A stretch of DNA of 64,000 nt, taken from Chaetoderma sp. LZ-2023a. Lineage: Eukaryota; Mollusca; Caudofoveata; Chaetodermatida; Chaetodermatidae. Made by a program: the position numbers and the translations under genes. The notes beneath the pieces were generated by a model that was not told where the DNA came from, did not search any database, and worked only from the letters and a program-made list of their open reading frames with translations. Positions 23,968 through 34,657 of the stretch are shown piece by piece. The DNA is taken from assembly GCA_034401795.1 (NCBI GenBank), contig CM067371.1, forward strand, positions 78,933,482-78,997,481. Reading direction: 5' to 3'. Numbering within the stretch: position 1 is the stretch's first letter; every line of letters begins with the position of its first letter.

Positions 23968-26900
23968 CGCAACAATGTCACACAATGACGGATAGCAAAT
24001 ATTTTGTAACCTACAATTTAATGAGCAAGTTGATATGGTACACATCCGTGGTAATGACTGTTAAATGGATGCAAATAAGAAACTACTGTGAAATCAATCT
24101 TTATTATAAATTTCCCAGTTTGGTCCAACCCCTCTGTATGTCTGTCCGTCCGTCCATCTCTGTTACGATAACTCAGGTACTGCTAAAGGGATTTTCACCA
24201 AACTTGGTACGTGTTTGGGTTGAAGTCTGTTAGATTTTGGGGTCTAAAGGTCAAATGTCAAGATCAAGAAGTAGAATATGAGTGAGTGATAATAAAAGCA
24301 CTGGAATGCATGTTTCACTTTGAAATCACGTGCTATTTTCTCAAAATGTAGTTTTAAATGTTTTCAATGTTGCAAATTACTGTTCACACATAGCCCACAT
24401 ACATTTATTACTACTAAATTCCTTTTCATTTAGAAACATGCTATTATTGCTATGATGAACGGAAGCAGCATTCAGCAACATTGTCTCAAATATTTATATG
24501 AGCATTTCTTCATTTGATTCTATAATGATTAATCTAGCTTTATCACCATCGTGATAATGGGTATATTTATAATGCTAAACATCGCATAAAAAATCTTATG
24601 TGTTCTTCCAAACAGGTGCAAAAGGCTACACCCTCTACTAGGCACAGCTTTCCAGATTCTGCACTTCCGCCAGTTCGTTCAGCAAACAGAACCATTGCCA
24701 AAATCATTAGAGTCGGTCATACAGACAGCTCGAAGCAACCCAACACCAGAGCTAATGCAAACAATAGAATCCCGTGATGACTACAACAGATTGATGAGAA
24801 CATATGCTGAATACACTAACAATAATCTCAATGGTGATCATGGAAGCACAGCTCAGTTTTGGATGATATATGTACAATTGATCAATATTTTCCTGTTGTT
24901 CAGCAGGGCCTGCCGTACACATGATGTTGACCTCTTCATCTTTACCCTGTCCGATTTTCTTTGCTGGAAACCGACATAGTTATGCAAGATGGATGGTGAA
25001 ATACGTTTTGAATCTCCTCAATATGGAAAACACGCACCAAGGCATACGTACAATCCTACAGAATGGCGCCCTCTCTGTCAGAAGAAGTAGCCGACCTTTC
25101 TCTAGAACTCCAGTCGACATTACATCACAGTAAACTGTGAATGCTGATGCAGCTTCTCGCTCCACTGGGATAACATCCTTTGGACACTCGGACAGTAGGA
25201 ACCGTTGGATGATCACACGATCTGTGAGGAGTGCAATAGTCGGCAATTTGTTGGTGAGGTCTGGAATGAAGAGAAATGAAGATATCTCCAAATCGCTAAA
25301 GCCTTAGCAAATCAAGAATGATAACGAGGACCTGCACAAGTTGATTGAAGGAATAGAGAACACTATGACTCCATGTAGCCAAAAAGCAGATGAGAATCTT
25401 AATTGTCTTACAACAGATGTGAAAGTAGCAGACGAAGTCAACGAAGACCTACTAGGATGCCTTGAGAAAGGAAAGGTATGGCATGATGAGTTCCGCAATG
25501 GTTGTCTACAAGATGCATCATACTTCGAGAAAGCAATACCCAGACAGAAAGTGAGAAATTTCGCATCAGCTTCTGTCAAGAGCAAAGCTGGCATGAAGGA
25601 TCGTAAAGTGGTCGAATTGCAAGGTACCAGAGATCTGTTTGGAAGACTCCTCTATCTTAGTACGATTGAGAAAATTGATTTGGAGAAGGTTTTCAAATTT
25701 CCTTTGACACCCGTGCCTCTCTCACTAGCTCATCAAGATGGAAGTTTGAACAAGACTGACAATGAAAAGATGTTATATATGCTTGAGAGAATGGTGGAAA
25801 GTGATGCTCCAGACAGTATCGATGTTACAGTCGTGGATGCTATGTTCTTTCTGCATACCATCCAGAATCCATCTCAGTCATATGGCAAGATTGCAAAAGA
25901 TATCTTGCACAAATTCTTTGATATGTCGAGCCGTGTTGACTTTGTGTGTGACGTATACAGGGATCCATCTATAAAAGAGGCGGAAAGGAACAGACGTGGT
26001 GCTGCAGAAATGCCTTTCAAAATCACAGGACGGGAACAGAAACGACCTCATGATTGGCAACAAGCACTGAAATCGTCTTCTTTTAAAACGGAACTTTTTC
26101 GATTCCTTGCAATTGAATGGAGTGATATATCATATGCTAGCTTTCTTAATGGTCATTAAGTGTTAATTGGATTAGAGAACACATGCTACTCATTTACTGT
26201 TGCAGGTGGAACTGCCATACGAGATGTAGTTCCTTCACTCGCTTACCAACATGAAGAAGCTGATACCAGGATGGTGTATCACTTACACAAGATCATAGAG
26301 GATATGCCACATATTAACATATCTGTCCGAAGTAACGACACAGCTGTCCTGATCTTACTGCTCTATCATGTACATCATATCTCAAGCAAACCAAAGTGGA
26401 TGGGTGTTGGACTGAGTGGTAAGAATACAAGATGCTACATCAGCATATCGACGTTTGTTTCTAATGTAAAACCAAATATGATTAATGCCCTCCCGGGACT
26501 TCATGCATTCACTGGATCTGATGTTACAGCAGCATTCATGAATAAAGGAAAATGCCGACCACTTCAAATTTTGGAAAAGAATAATGTACATGTTGAAATA
26601 TTCTCTCATTTGGGTGATAGCACTGTTGTTTTGCGGGAACTCATCAAAGGTCTGGGAAAATGTGTTTGTACATTGTATGGCAAAGCTCACATGGACAACG
26701 GAATGATGACCTAGAGAGAAATAAAGGTGTGAATCCACGTAGCATGCCCCCGTGCAGCCCTGCCATGAAAAACAAGATACTGCGGACAAACTATGTGGCA
26801 TCTATCTGGAAGAATGCATCACTACCTAACTCATGTCTATCACAGCCTGAACAACACGGTTGGGTCCTTATGGATGGATAGTACCAGATCAACTGGGTTG

Positions 26901-27068
26901 ATTGCGACCAGGTACTACAGAGAATATGCCAGGTTCTGGAAAAGGATACGAAGTCGGTATACATGGACGTTGATGATGATGAGGAGGAAATGGCACATTG
27001 AGAAATGGTGTATGGGTCAGATGAATCGGATGATAAGTGGGAGTGATGCATTGTGTCGTGGTGAGTAG
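21845..27068 (+). pseudogene. E2 XPG/FEN1-like nuclease protein (broken)
   Basis: Pieces in order: 21845-22040; a C-L-F-C pair and H-H-S-C-R-R-D-Y (likely zinc site) around 22160-22380; 22763-22998; then fragments with T-L-P-G-G-D-T-L-H-D-T (about 23190) and A-K-P-A-M-Q (about 23680). After AT-rich inserted DNA (about 23850-24610) it resumes with A-Q-F-W-M-I-Y, F-F-A-G-N and G-A-L-S-V-R-R. The nuclease region spans 25341-26714, with one in-frame TAA at 26157. Its motifs are V-V-D-A-M-F-F-L, F-V-C-D..S-I-K-E-A-E-R, H-E-E-A-D-T-R, S-N-D-T-A-V and F-T-G-S-D-V. Two of the expected acidic or Cys positions are changed (GCD to GSD, SDxD to SNDT). A C-terminal part (26730-26990) lies in another frame. 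Same family as E1, separate lineage. Inactive. Confidence 0.8.
23930..24250. repeat. (ATT)n microsatellite and a dispersed CCGTCC-type repeat
   Basis: TTA units run at 23932-23967. At 24121-24250 comes CTGTCCGTCCGTCCATCTCTG...ACGATAACTCAGG...TTTTCACCAAACTTGG, a dispersed repeat type I associate with mollusc and related genomes. Both lie in a gap of the E2 gene and probably represent later insertions. A shorter CTGTCCGTCCGTCCG occurs again near 46530. Confidence 0.6.
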
Positions 27069-27351
27069 ATGCAACCTATATAATATGGTGTACACAATAT
27101 TACGTTGTTACTCGAACAGTTGCATGATAGTTGCAGTGTGTGAGTTATAATAACTTGCCTCTATGACATAAATCTATTACTGGTGATCAACATTGAAGCT
27201 GGATATGAGATTTGGAAAGATCATTTCAATATGCTCATAGATACTATTGATGGACATGACAATTTTGGATGTTTATTAAATTTTATGACATTACCGAACA
27301 AAATAAATAAGTTTTCTGGGTGATATTGCTATTGCTTCAATCTGTGAATGA

Positions 27352-27357
27352 GTAGGT
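27352..27357. repeat. Polinton target site duplication, left copy
   Basis: GTAGGT, identical to 43254-43259. Six-base duplications are the rule for Polinton/Maverick integration. Confidence 0.9.
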
Positions 27358-27453
27358 AGTAGTATAGCCGGTAGTAGAAAAATACCACCTCCCTCCACAG
27401 GCAGCTGTTCCATGATCCACGGCTCCCACTGCCCTCTCAATTCCTGAGGCATA
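27358..27453 (+). repeat. Polinton left terminal inverted repeat
   Basis: 96 bp, matching the reverse complement of 43158-43253 with about five mismatches. Weaker similarity continues for perhaps 15 bp further in. Confidence 0.95.
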
Positions 27454-27621
27454 GGTTGTGGGGCCCACCACGGATCGCCGAACAGCTGCCAGGGAGGTAG
27501 GATCATCCTGACACTACTACTACCAGGGGATGACCGCCCATTTAGAGGCAAGCCTCCACAGTGATATACACCACTGATCGCCATCAACCACAGGGCAGGC
27601 TTCTCTCTATTCTGTGTTGGC

Positions 27622-28029
27622 TCAGACAAACACGTACTCTCTGCCAGAGTCGCATCGGCATGATGGGACCACCCATAGGGGCTTCCATCTACCTTGCCAA
27701 CGCTCACCTGGGAGGAGGCTAAAGTGATTAGCATGTGAACCACGGCAGACTCTGGCATGTTCACATGTTACGCAGAGAATCTGGTACCGAGCAGGGGTCT
27801 CCAGCAGACAACCACGGCCTACCCTCTCCATCCCATAGAAGTGGCAGACAGACTCGATCTCTTTACGTGGGTGAAAGCGGTCGTAAATGTTTCTCCGCAA
27901 GGGGTCGACCCAAGGATTATACTGGGGGTCATCCCGGAAGTGGGTCCACTTGGCATCCAATATCATGGCAGTCTCAATTCCCCGTGCCACTGCTGTAGAT
28001 GCCAGCATGAGCAGTATGATGAGAATCAT
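27622..28029 (-). CDS. Polinton hypothetical protein with signal-like N-terminus
   Basis: 135 residues. Residues 1-15 are hydrophobic (I-L-I-I-L-L-M-L) and end A-V-A-R-G, as in a signal peptide or membrane anchor; the rest is polar with six cysteines, including C-V-T-C and C-R-C. The frame on the same strand at 27291-27764 overlaps its end and could be a frameshifted continuation. No homologue recognised. It lies next to the left TIR and reads outward. Confidence 0.4.
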   Translation of the reverse strand: MILIILLMLASTAVARGIETAMILDAKWTHFRDDPQYNPWVDPLRRNIYDRFHPRKEIESVCHFYGMERVGRGCLLETPARYQILCVTCEHARVCRGSHANHFSLLPGERWQGRWKPLWVVPSCRCDSGREYVFV

Positions 28030-28031
28030 GG

Positions 28032-29031
28032 CTAAATATGAAGAGTTAATAAACTGAACAGAGTGAACCCCTCTAGAAATATCTGTGCCATATCGAGCCC
28101 TGTTCCATCTGGATCGATAGTGATCTTCATTCCCTCAAGGGCAGGGGCTAGCTGCTTCACTCTGCCGCCAGCTAAGAAACATAGCTCTAGGACTATATGA
28201 GTCGTTTGCGGGCTAGTGAGTCCGACTCGCTGAAGCAGTTTGACAGCACCCTTGACTTTGGAGACATGTGACACCATCTACCCGTAGGGTTCCCTCCTGG
28301 AGGTTAACAGCTTCTTCTGGTCCATCGAATGGACGATGCAGTAGGAGCTTTCCACCTGTAACCCCGATCCGGTGACCCACCCTCGTCAGGGAGACACCTT
28401 CACCTATGTACAGAAGGTGAGGAAGTGACTATGTGAGGAAGGATGCTCCCAGATTGTAGAGCTTTCGAACTGTCCCATCCTTTTTCACAACAGTGGAGAG
28501 GGGAGTAACCTCTATGTCAATGACTGCGGGAGGCCTATATAGGGGCAACCATGTTTACCAGTCACCCCCAGGTCCAGCGCGGTACCACACTTCATTCTTC
28601 TCAAATATGAACTGGAGGTTTTTTGCCAGGGTCAATAGCAGGTCATCATGGGCCATCGGCCGGGCACAGCTCGAACAGGGTTTAACCAGATGAAAGCTGA
28701 GGTCGATATTTAGGGTGTTGATGTCTGCCACCTCTGTATCCGAAAGCTCAATCAACGGCTCGAGGATGTACTTCCTTTTCGGGAACTGGTACAGAAACAC
28801 GATCTTGTGGCCATCTATGTTGCGACCCAGGCACTCCTTCGTCACATCCTTGAGGTCTGTGAGTAGCTCCACCCCATCACCACCAATGGGGTGGAGGGAG
28901 AATGCCTTTGAGCTTGCTTCGTACTGTAGGGCGAATGACTTACCATCGCTCTCTTCTACCTTGGCAGCATCAACTGCATACACATCTGCCAGGTCAGCAA
29001 GACCAGTCGAGTTAGCAACTATGGGTTCCAT
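28032..29031 (-). pseudogene. Polinton unassigned gene, broken
   Basis: Begins with an ATG at 29031 and is open for 158 codons, containing a C-S-S-C pair. It then meets in-frame stops near 28555 and 28430, and a frameshift leads to an open stretch at 28277-28032. The pieces read plausibly as one protein of about 320-330 residues. I do not recognise the family; a structural protein is possible from size and position only. Its start is back-to-back with the plus-strand frames from 29070. Confidence 0.45.
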
Positions 29032-29069
29032 AGCACGCTATAGAAGGGGTTCAAACAGGAGATATAACC

Positions 29070-29427
29070 ATGCCAATTGTCCGACTGCTGCTCTCCGGTG
29101 GTGAGAACGTAATCTCACCCTCTCTGGTACCGTGTAGAATGAGTCCTCTTCGAGGTGCCCCAGTGGGGCACAACATACATACACGCCAATGTGCTACATC
29201 AACCTCCAGGCAGTGCACACAGCAGCTCACTAGTAGAAGTCGGCGGGGACATGATAGAGTATCTCCCAGGTGCCAACAGCAACCTATGGAAAGCTATCAG
29301 TCCTAGCCTGTTCACACCTGTAAATCACCTGTTTGACAGCTCCTCCATTAACATATATGCCAGCACGGATGGGATATCGGATGCCCATTTAGAGTTTACA
29401 CTCTTATTACTCATTGACCTGACATGA
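29070..29427 (+). pseudogene. Polinton small unassigned gene fragment
   Basis: Two overlapping plus-strand frames (29070-29306 and 29155-29427), probably one short gene with a frameshift near 29150. The C-terminal part is moderately hydrophobic (L-L-L-L-I-D-L-T at the end). Divergently arranged with the gene ending at 29031. Function unknown. Confidence 0.3.
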
Positions 29428-29459
29428 TATCATACCAGCATTATCTGACCTTGGCCTAG

Positions 29460-29765
29460 ATGATGAAGAAAGAGGTTCGCCCCTTCATGACCCCTGCACA
29501 GATAAAGACCTTAAACGAACAGAGGCTCGAACTGCAACAAGAAGGAGAGTGACTACAGTGGGAGAACTGGTATCAACAGAACTCAAGCCTTGCATGGAGG
29601 CGAAGGAACAGTGAACATTTCCAATACTGGCAGGCCCTCCTGGAGGAGAGTAAGCGGAATGCAGGGGTCTTGACAGACGACGATGAGCTAGATGTCTTCA
29701 CAGACGAGGATGAGTCAGATGGCTTCTCAGACGAGGATGAGCCAGATGGCATACAGTGGAAATAG
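29460..29765 (+). pseudogene. Polinton small acidic protein, one in-frame stop
   Basis: 102 codons from ATG at 29460 to TAG at 29763-29765, with one in-frame TGA after residue 30. The C-terminal third is acidic with repeated D-E-D-E and S-D-G/D-V-F units (T-D-E-D-E-S-D-G-F-S-D-E-D-E). Acidic small proteins are common among Polinton accessory genes, but I cannot name this one. Confidence 0.4.
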
Positions 29766-29834
29766 GAGATGTGTAAGACCCAGAAAACCATCCAGCGGCG
29801 TACCTACTATCTTGGTGATAAGGTGAAGTTCTAG

Positions 29835-29996
29835 ATGTCACGTCTCAGAAAGCTACTGGCGCTCGACATAGTGCTGGATGACCTCTGTCTAAGAGACGTC
29901 TGTCTCGAAACCAGCAAGCTGGCACGGTTCGCCAAGCTCGCCAAAATGAACCCTGCTATGACTCATGAGCAGATTCTACAGGTGATGCAGGTTTAA
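29835..29996 (+). CDS. Polinton small hypothetical protein, 53 residues
   Basis: Open from ATG at 29835 to TAA ending at 29996. Leu/Lys-rich and amphipathic (R-L-R-K-L-L-A-L-D-I-V-L near the start). Upstream, from 29769, a short in-frame stretch ends in TAG at 29832-29834, so the gene could once have been longer. No homologue recognised. Confidence 0.35.
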   Translation: MSRLRKLLALDIVLDDLCLRDVCLETSKLARFAKLAKMNPAMTHEQILQVMQV

Positions 29997-30010
29997 TCTC
30001 TATGTATACT

Positions 30011-30640
30011 ATGGCAAAATCAGAGTGGCGGAAACAACCAGAAATATACCCCTCCCTGACGGCTGACGAAGGGGGGGGGGAGTACACGGCTGGCGACTCC
30101 AGAAGATAGATACCATCAGACAGAATCTCGTCCATGAGGCAGAAAAGTACAGCACAATGCGCAGGGGATATAAGACAGCCTACAACGTCCTCGCGCGTAC
30201 AACCACTGCTGCGGGTGTGATTGGAGCTAGTGCTGGGGTGGCAGCTGTGGCCACTCTCGCTACAGGTGTGGGGGCCATCGTCGCCATCCCGCTGGGTGGC
30301 GTGGCACTAGCCGCCACTGTCTTGGGCGAGGTCCTGGGGGTGGGCCAGTGGCAGATCACAAGGAGGCTGGATAAGCATGCTAAGTACATGGCACTGGCAC
30401 AGAGTATACTATGGACTACGATGCGTCTTTCAGCAAAACTCTCGAGGATAGCCAGGTCACCGATGATGAGTACCGCCATATATTGAACGTCCAAGCCCTG
30501 TACCGCATGAAGAAACCTAAAGTGTGACAGCGATACCTCAAAGGTTCCAGCGGGTGGGTTGATATGGAGGAGTTAAAAAACGAGATGTTACGGCAAGGTC
30601 GCCTCGCTGGTCTCTGGAGTCGAGACGACTACAAATAATG
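30011..30640 (+). pseudogene. Polinton hydrophobic (membrane-active-like) protein, frameshifted
   Basis: An ATG at 30011 opens a polar N-terminus that runs into a G10 tract at about 30071-30080, where the frame changes. The downstream frame holds the open stretch 30157-30486, whose residues 13-60 are Ala/Gly/Val-rich and hydrophobic (G-V-I-G-A-S-A-G-V, L-G-G-V-A-L-A-A). After 30400 a third frame gives a polar tail ending near 30525-30640. The homopolymer makes either a true mutation or a sequencing error possible. Small Gly/Ala-rich hydrophobic proteins recur in Polintons; the role here is unknown. Confidence 0.45.
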
Positions 30641-30660
30641 TGCTGCGATAGCTTTAAGAA

Positions 30661-31947
30661 CACCAGTATAGATGGCCTTCCCACTGATCCTTACGACAGT
30701 CATTCTGAGCCAACCGCCCCTCCTGGTTACCCCCTTGACAGGCCTGAGAGGCCTACTGGATGATATACCAGAGCTAACACCATCTCCATCACAGTGGATG
30801 GATGGTCCTGAACCAGCTTCTCCGTCAACCCACGACCGCTGACCAACCGCCCCATCACCATCAAGGATACGAAGCAAGCTCATACTTGGATGGCTGTTCC
30901 AAGCCTCTCATACTGGAATCAGCAGCTGAACTTTTCCGTGTGGTCTGCCACGGCAGGATGTGGAGTAAGTTCCACCCTGCTTCACTCCTATTCTGGTACT
31001 CCTGAAGCTGTGCTCTTCGCAAGCTGTCTCAGATTCCATGTGAACTTCACAGTGTGACGAATCCTCCATGAGCTGGGTGCAAGCCTCCCTGATACAAACG
31101 CCTTCGACCCACAGCTCAACAGTCATAGCGTCTCAGCGCCCAGCAGACTACAGAGAGAGATCAGCGCTTACCCAGACTATCGGTGGCATGGTGGTGACAA
31201 CAGCGGTCTAGGGTTTATGTACGGTGACCCGAGACATGACTACTCAGGATTTCCCTATCAAACCATCAGAAGACAGCAACATTCTCATTCGATTCAGACT
31301 CCGACCCTGAAGCGCAGGTGCAAAATATGCACATCACTGGCTTGCAGCAGGACCATCCAGATGTGTGGAAGTACTTTGTCCCACACACCACCTCAGGCCT
31401 CACACCAGCAGGGATCGTTCGGATCAACCAGTCCCTGGAAGCACTGTGCTACTTCCTCCTTACAGCACAGACGCAGCTGCGGCATTCCATAGATGGTGTC
31501 AGCGGAGCAGAGGTCCAAGGCATGTTCATCAGTCTCATTGAGGATATAATCATCGTGGCAGACCACAGTAGTCTTATTGCTAAGTTCCAGCAGGGGTTGC
31601 AGAAGGCCCGTCGCAAACTTGACTTTGCTATTTCGCCACACCTATGGTTGATTCCGAGCAACATGATCATGAGCATCGAGGACCTCCAAGTCAGGGGCTA
31701 TAACAACATGGTAGTCGAGGGGAGTTCCCCCGGTGCCCTCTTCGGCTTCAACACTGCCATCAACGCACCTACGCGTAGTACGAGCCATACAGGCGTTCTG
31801 ACCCTGACACTGCAGCCAGTCGACACGGCAGCTCCAGGCGCCCCAACACTGCAGCCAGTCGACACACCACCGCTTCCCATGGTAGCTCTACTTGTGGTGT
31901 CAGGCCTAGCTATCGTGGTGCTCAGGATCAGCCTACTCCGCCGCTAG
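30661..31947 (+). pseudogene. Polinton large unassigned, possibly structural, protein
   Basis: Several frames make up what looks like one gene of about 420 residues. The first part (30661-31300) has stops and frameshifts; blocks such as R-I-L-H-E-L-G and H-G-G-D-N-S-G-L-G-F-M are visible. The last part is open from about 31318 to 31947 and contains W-K-Y-F-V-P, L-T-P-A-G-I-V-R-I-N and a tandem T-L-Q-P-V-D-T pair. It ends in a hydrophobic segment with Arg residues (V-V-S-G-L-A-I-V-V-L-R), like a membrane anchor. I recall similar blocks in animal Polinton proteins but cannot assign a capsid role. Not intact. Confidence 0.5.
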
Positions 31948-32430
31948 CACATCAGCTATAAGACTATCCTGACTCTCTACAGTAGCAGTAGGGACAACAG
32001 TGAGACACTGAACCAGCTCGGCATGCCCTACAGCCCCTATACTGGCTACCAACATGCACATCCAAGGGTTTGAGGATTTGGCAGCACATCCCTTTTCTAG
32101 CTTGTAGCATCGCAGAGCCTTGTTCAGCTCTTAGTCCGGTGAGGCCATGGCGGTCTGCAACTGCTAGAACACATCAGACAGATACTCCCGATCCTTGTAG
32201 AAACCTTTAGCTCGCAGGAGCTGCTCGATGATACTCCCGCCCATGATAAGGTATTCAAGGAAGCAGATCTGTCCATTGCCAAATCCTAGATAGAGCTTCA
32301 CAGCTGTCAGCTCCTCTGTCAGCTCAGCACCAGAGAGCTGAGCGAGCTCATCTGCTGTCTTCTTCTTGTAGTCCTTCAACTCCCTCTGGAAGACATCATA
32401 GTACTTCTCGCGTAGCATGAGCCCGGACAT
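31948..32430 (-). pseudogene. Polinton small gene, minus strand, partly open
   Basis: Open for 88 codons from ATG at 32430 to a TAG at 32164; the same frame continues after this stop and a second one as coding-like sequence to about 31950. The open part is helical and charged (E-L-K-D-Y-K-K-K-T-A-D-E-L). No homologue recognised. Divergent from the 172-residue gene starting at 32454. Confidence 0.4.
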
Positions 32431-32453
32431 GTTTAAAATATCTCAATAGAGAG

Positions 32454-32972
32454 ATGAATATTCCTGAGTACCAACCCGGCCACCTGGCAGACGCAGACTG
32501 GGAAGATATTATTAGCTCTCTCGACAGGGGACGCAGATGTTTAACCGCGTTGTATACTCAGTGCTTAAACAATGACGTCAACGGTACAGATCGTGAAGCA
32601 ACTGCCCGAGAGCAGGTGAGTCTTCACAAGGTGGAGAACCAGCTGCGAACCAAGACACAGAAGTTACTGACCAAAGCAAAACCTCTGGCAGTTCATGTCG
32701 CCAGTAACGTGGCGGCGAATGTGGCCGTGGTGAAGATGACAGGGGTAAATGAGGTTCTTCCTGCCGTCACTGCGGCTTTCCTCGCTACAGTGGTGAGTGG
32801 GGTGGCTGGGCACTGTCTCGGAATAACTCACCCAATCCCAAAGATCGCCCTCAGTGGTGCCTCCTACACTGTTGCCACCAAGATCATGGGTGAACGTGTT
32901 ACACTAATGGAGGCCACGGTTCTAGGGCTAGCAACGAGTGCAATGGCTGAGATCATCGTCGCCTACGTTTAA
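32454..32972 (+). CDS. Polinton hydrophobic protein, 172 residues, intact
   Basis: Starts at ATG 32454 and is open to the stop at 32970. Residues 1-75 are polar; residues 78-172 form two or three Ala/Val-rich hydrophobic segments (A-V-H-V-A-S-N-V-A-A, A-A-F-L-A-T-V-V-S-G-V-A-G, and V-L-G-L-A-T-S-A-M-A-E-I at the end). Likely a membrane-associated or membrane-active virion protein by analogy with other Polintons; this is inference. It shares composition with the 30157-30486 product, so the two may be related. Confidence 0.55.
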   Translation: MNIPEYQPGHLADADWEDIISSLDRGRRCLTALYTQCLNNDVNGTDREATAREQVSLHKVENQLRTKTQKLLTKAKPLAVHVASNVAANVAVVKMTGVNEVLPAVTAAFLATVVSGVAGHCLGITHPIPKIALSGASYTVATKIMGERVTLMEATVLGLATSAMAEIIVAYV

Positions 32973-32991
32973 CCCCTCTGAATAGTGAGAG

Positions 32992-33708
32992 ATGGATCAC
33001 GAGACCCCTGCAGCATATGAGGCCCATAGTCGAGCATGCAGACTGAGGATCGCTAATGCCCAGGAATGGTGGAGGTTCCTCGGACAAGGCGTGCCCCTGC
33101 AGAGAGGGCCAGTACCCTGAGCACTGCTACCTATTCCCTTGGGCAACTGCGTGGTCCTCCTATGCCCAACTATTTCACTGGGGTTATGACTAGTAGGTTT
33201 AAGCCGTCTGTATATGACTATGACTCTGTCACTCACAGACCTAGAAAGCAAATAGCTAGGCGAGCTTGCTCACTTGTGCGAGGCACGCCTCGGTTCAGAT
33301 GATACTGTTGCCCCTATCTCCTTCCTAGACTTCGATGAGAAGGGATACCCACGGGAGATCCGAGGTACCATCCCAGCCCGAGATTTCATCGGGAACACTG
33401 ATACGGTAGGACAATCGGCCATTACCAAGGCCAAGACTGTATACAAGGGGATGGGCATCAAGGAGAGGACGACGATGCGAGGTATGCTCAGAGTCGATGA
33501 GGCTGGAGCCATCAAGGTTATGGCTGAGTCCTATTCACAGGACCTAGTTAAGGATCTCATGAAACCACGGAGCTCATTCAGAGAGCAAGGAGAGAATGTC
33601 AAGATAGGCACCCTCGGCCTGAGCCATATCACTATTGATGGCCAAACAGGTGCTACCGCCAGCCTCCAGCTACCAGAGGTGAAGAAGTCGTTTAAGACCA
33701 CAGGATAG
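32992..33708 (+). pseudogene. Polinton unassigned protein, broken in its first half
   Basis: ATG at 32992 opens about 42 codons before a stop; a second frame (33066-33302) and then the first again carry the coding signal, and 33274-33708 is open to the end (about 144 codons). The open part contains D-F-D-E-K-G-Y-P-R-E-I-R-G-T-I-P-A-R-D-F, mixed alpha/beta-like. Stop at 33708 is three bases before the next ATG. Function unknown. Confidence 0.45.
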
Positions 33709-33710
33709 TC

Positions 33711-33989
33711 ATGGCTTCCCGTGCATGTATCATACAGATACTGGATGTACTAGACACTGTGGGTGCTGACACAGGCCCTTTACGCTATCTTCTCAGCTGC
33801 TGCTGGGATTTCATGCGTGACACCTCCATCGCATCCTTCGTATCCGCCGGAGGTGCAGGATTCTCCGCTCTGCAGGCAAAAGAGCTGGTGCAGGAAGTAC
33901 TGCTCTTTAGTCTCCCAGATATAGACAAGGCTACCGCCGACCAAGTGCTAACCATCCTCCGCACGCATGTCTGTACCATTCAACAGTAG
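33711..33989 (+). CDS. Polinton small protein, 92 residues, intact
   Basis: Starts at ATG 33711, immediately after the preceding stop, and overlaps the start of the ATPase gene (33967) by 23 bases. That tight spacing suggests co-transcription. Contains C-C-W-D-F and Leu-rich helices; no motif recognised. Confidence 0.45.
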   Translation: MASRACIIQILDVLDTVGADTGPLRYLLSCCWDFMRDTSIASFVSAGGAGFSALQAKELVQEVLLFSLPDIDKATADQVLTILRTHVCTIQQ

Positions 33990-34629
33990 GCCGGCCGATT
34001 CTGCCCTGGTGGTGCTGATCATTGCCGCATAAGGACACGGGAAAAACATCTTGCTGCGGGCTCTCCTGGCCGAACATCTACAAACTCAATACATCCTTCT
34101 GGTGTCTGACTCCGCCGCTGAGGCGGTTGACAGTAATGATCAATGGTACAATGGCACAATCACCAAGACGCAGAACCTGTAAGCACTGATGGAGAAGCTG
34201 CTGGCAGCCCGACTGACAGAACCACTTATTCTAGTTATCGATGACCCTGCAATGGACGAGAAGACAGTCACCTACCTCAGCAACATCACCAGGCACATCC
34301 GGCACACACAGATAACTGTCTTCCTCCTATTTCAGAAGTGCACCCGCAAGATCTCACCATACATCCGCCACAATGCCCAGTTGCTATACTTCAGCTCCAA
34401 GTGTGGGCGTGCCCTGCTCGGGACCATATGCGACAGCCTAACTCTCATGGAGACCAAAGGGGACTTTATCGCAGGTGTACCGAGGGCAGCTGAGCTGTAC
34501 TGCTTCATCTTCAGCAACATGGAGACAGGTGAGCTGTCACACTTCAAGCCATCTCTGGAAAAGGTGCAGACCTTCACCTACAAGCTGAATCCAGCCAGGA
34601 AACTAGCCTATGCTACATGTCATCGCTGA
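33967..34629 (+). pseudogene. Polinton FtsK/HerA-type packaging ATPase, broken
   Basis: About 220 codons from ATG at 33967. The P-loop is recognisable as G-H-G-K-N, preceded by a hydrophobic strand, but an in-frame TAA (34030-34032) falls exactly before it and a second TAA lies at 34180-34182. The usual Ser/Thr after the lysine is Asn. A Walker B strand follows (L-I-L-V-I-D-D-P, about 34225). The last 146 codons (34189-34629) are open. In intact Polintons this ATPase is thought to package DNA into capsids. This copy cannot make it. Confidence 0.75.
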
Positions 34630-34657
34630 CAGACTGTCGCAGCTGCAGCAACTTTTT

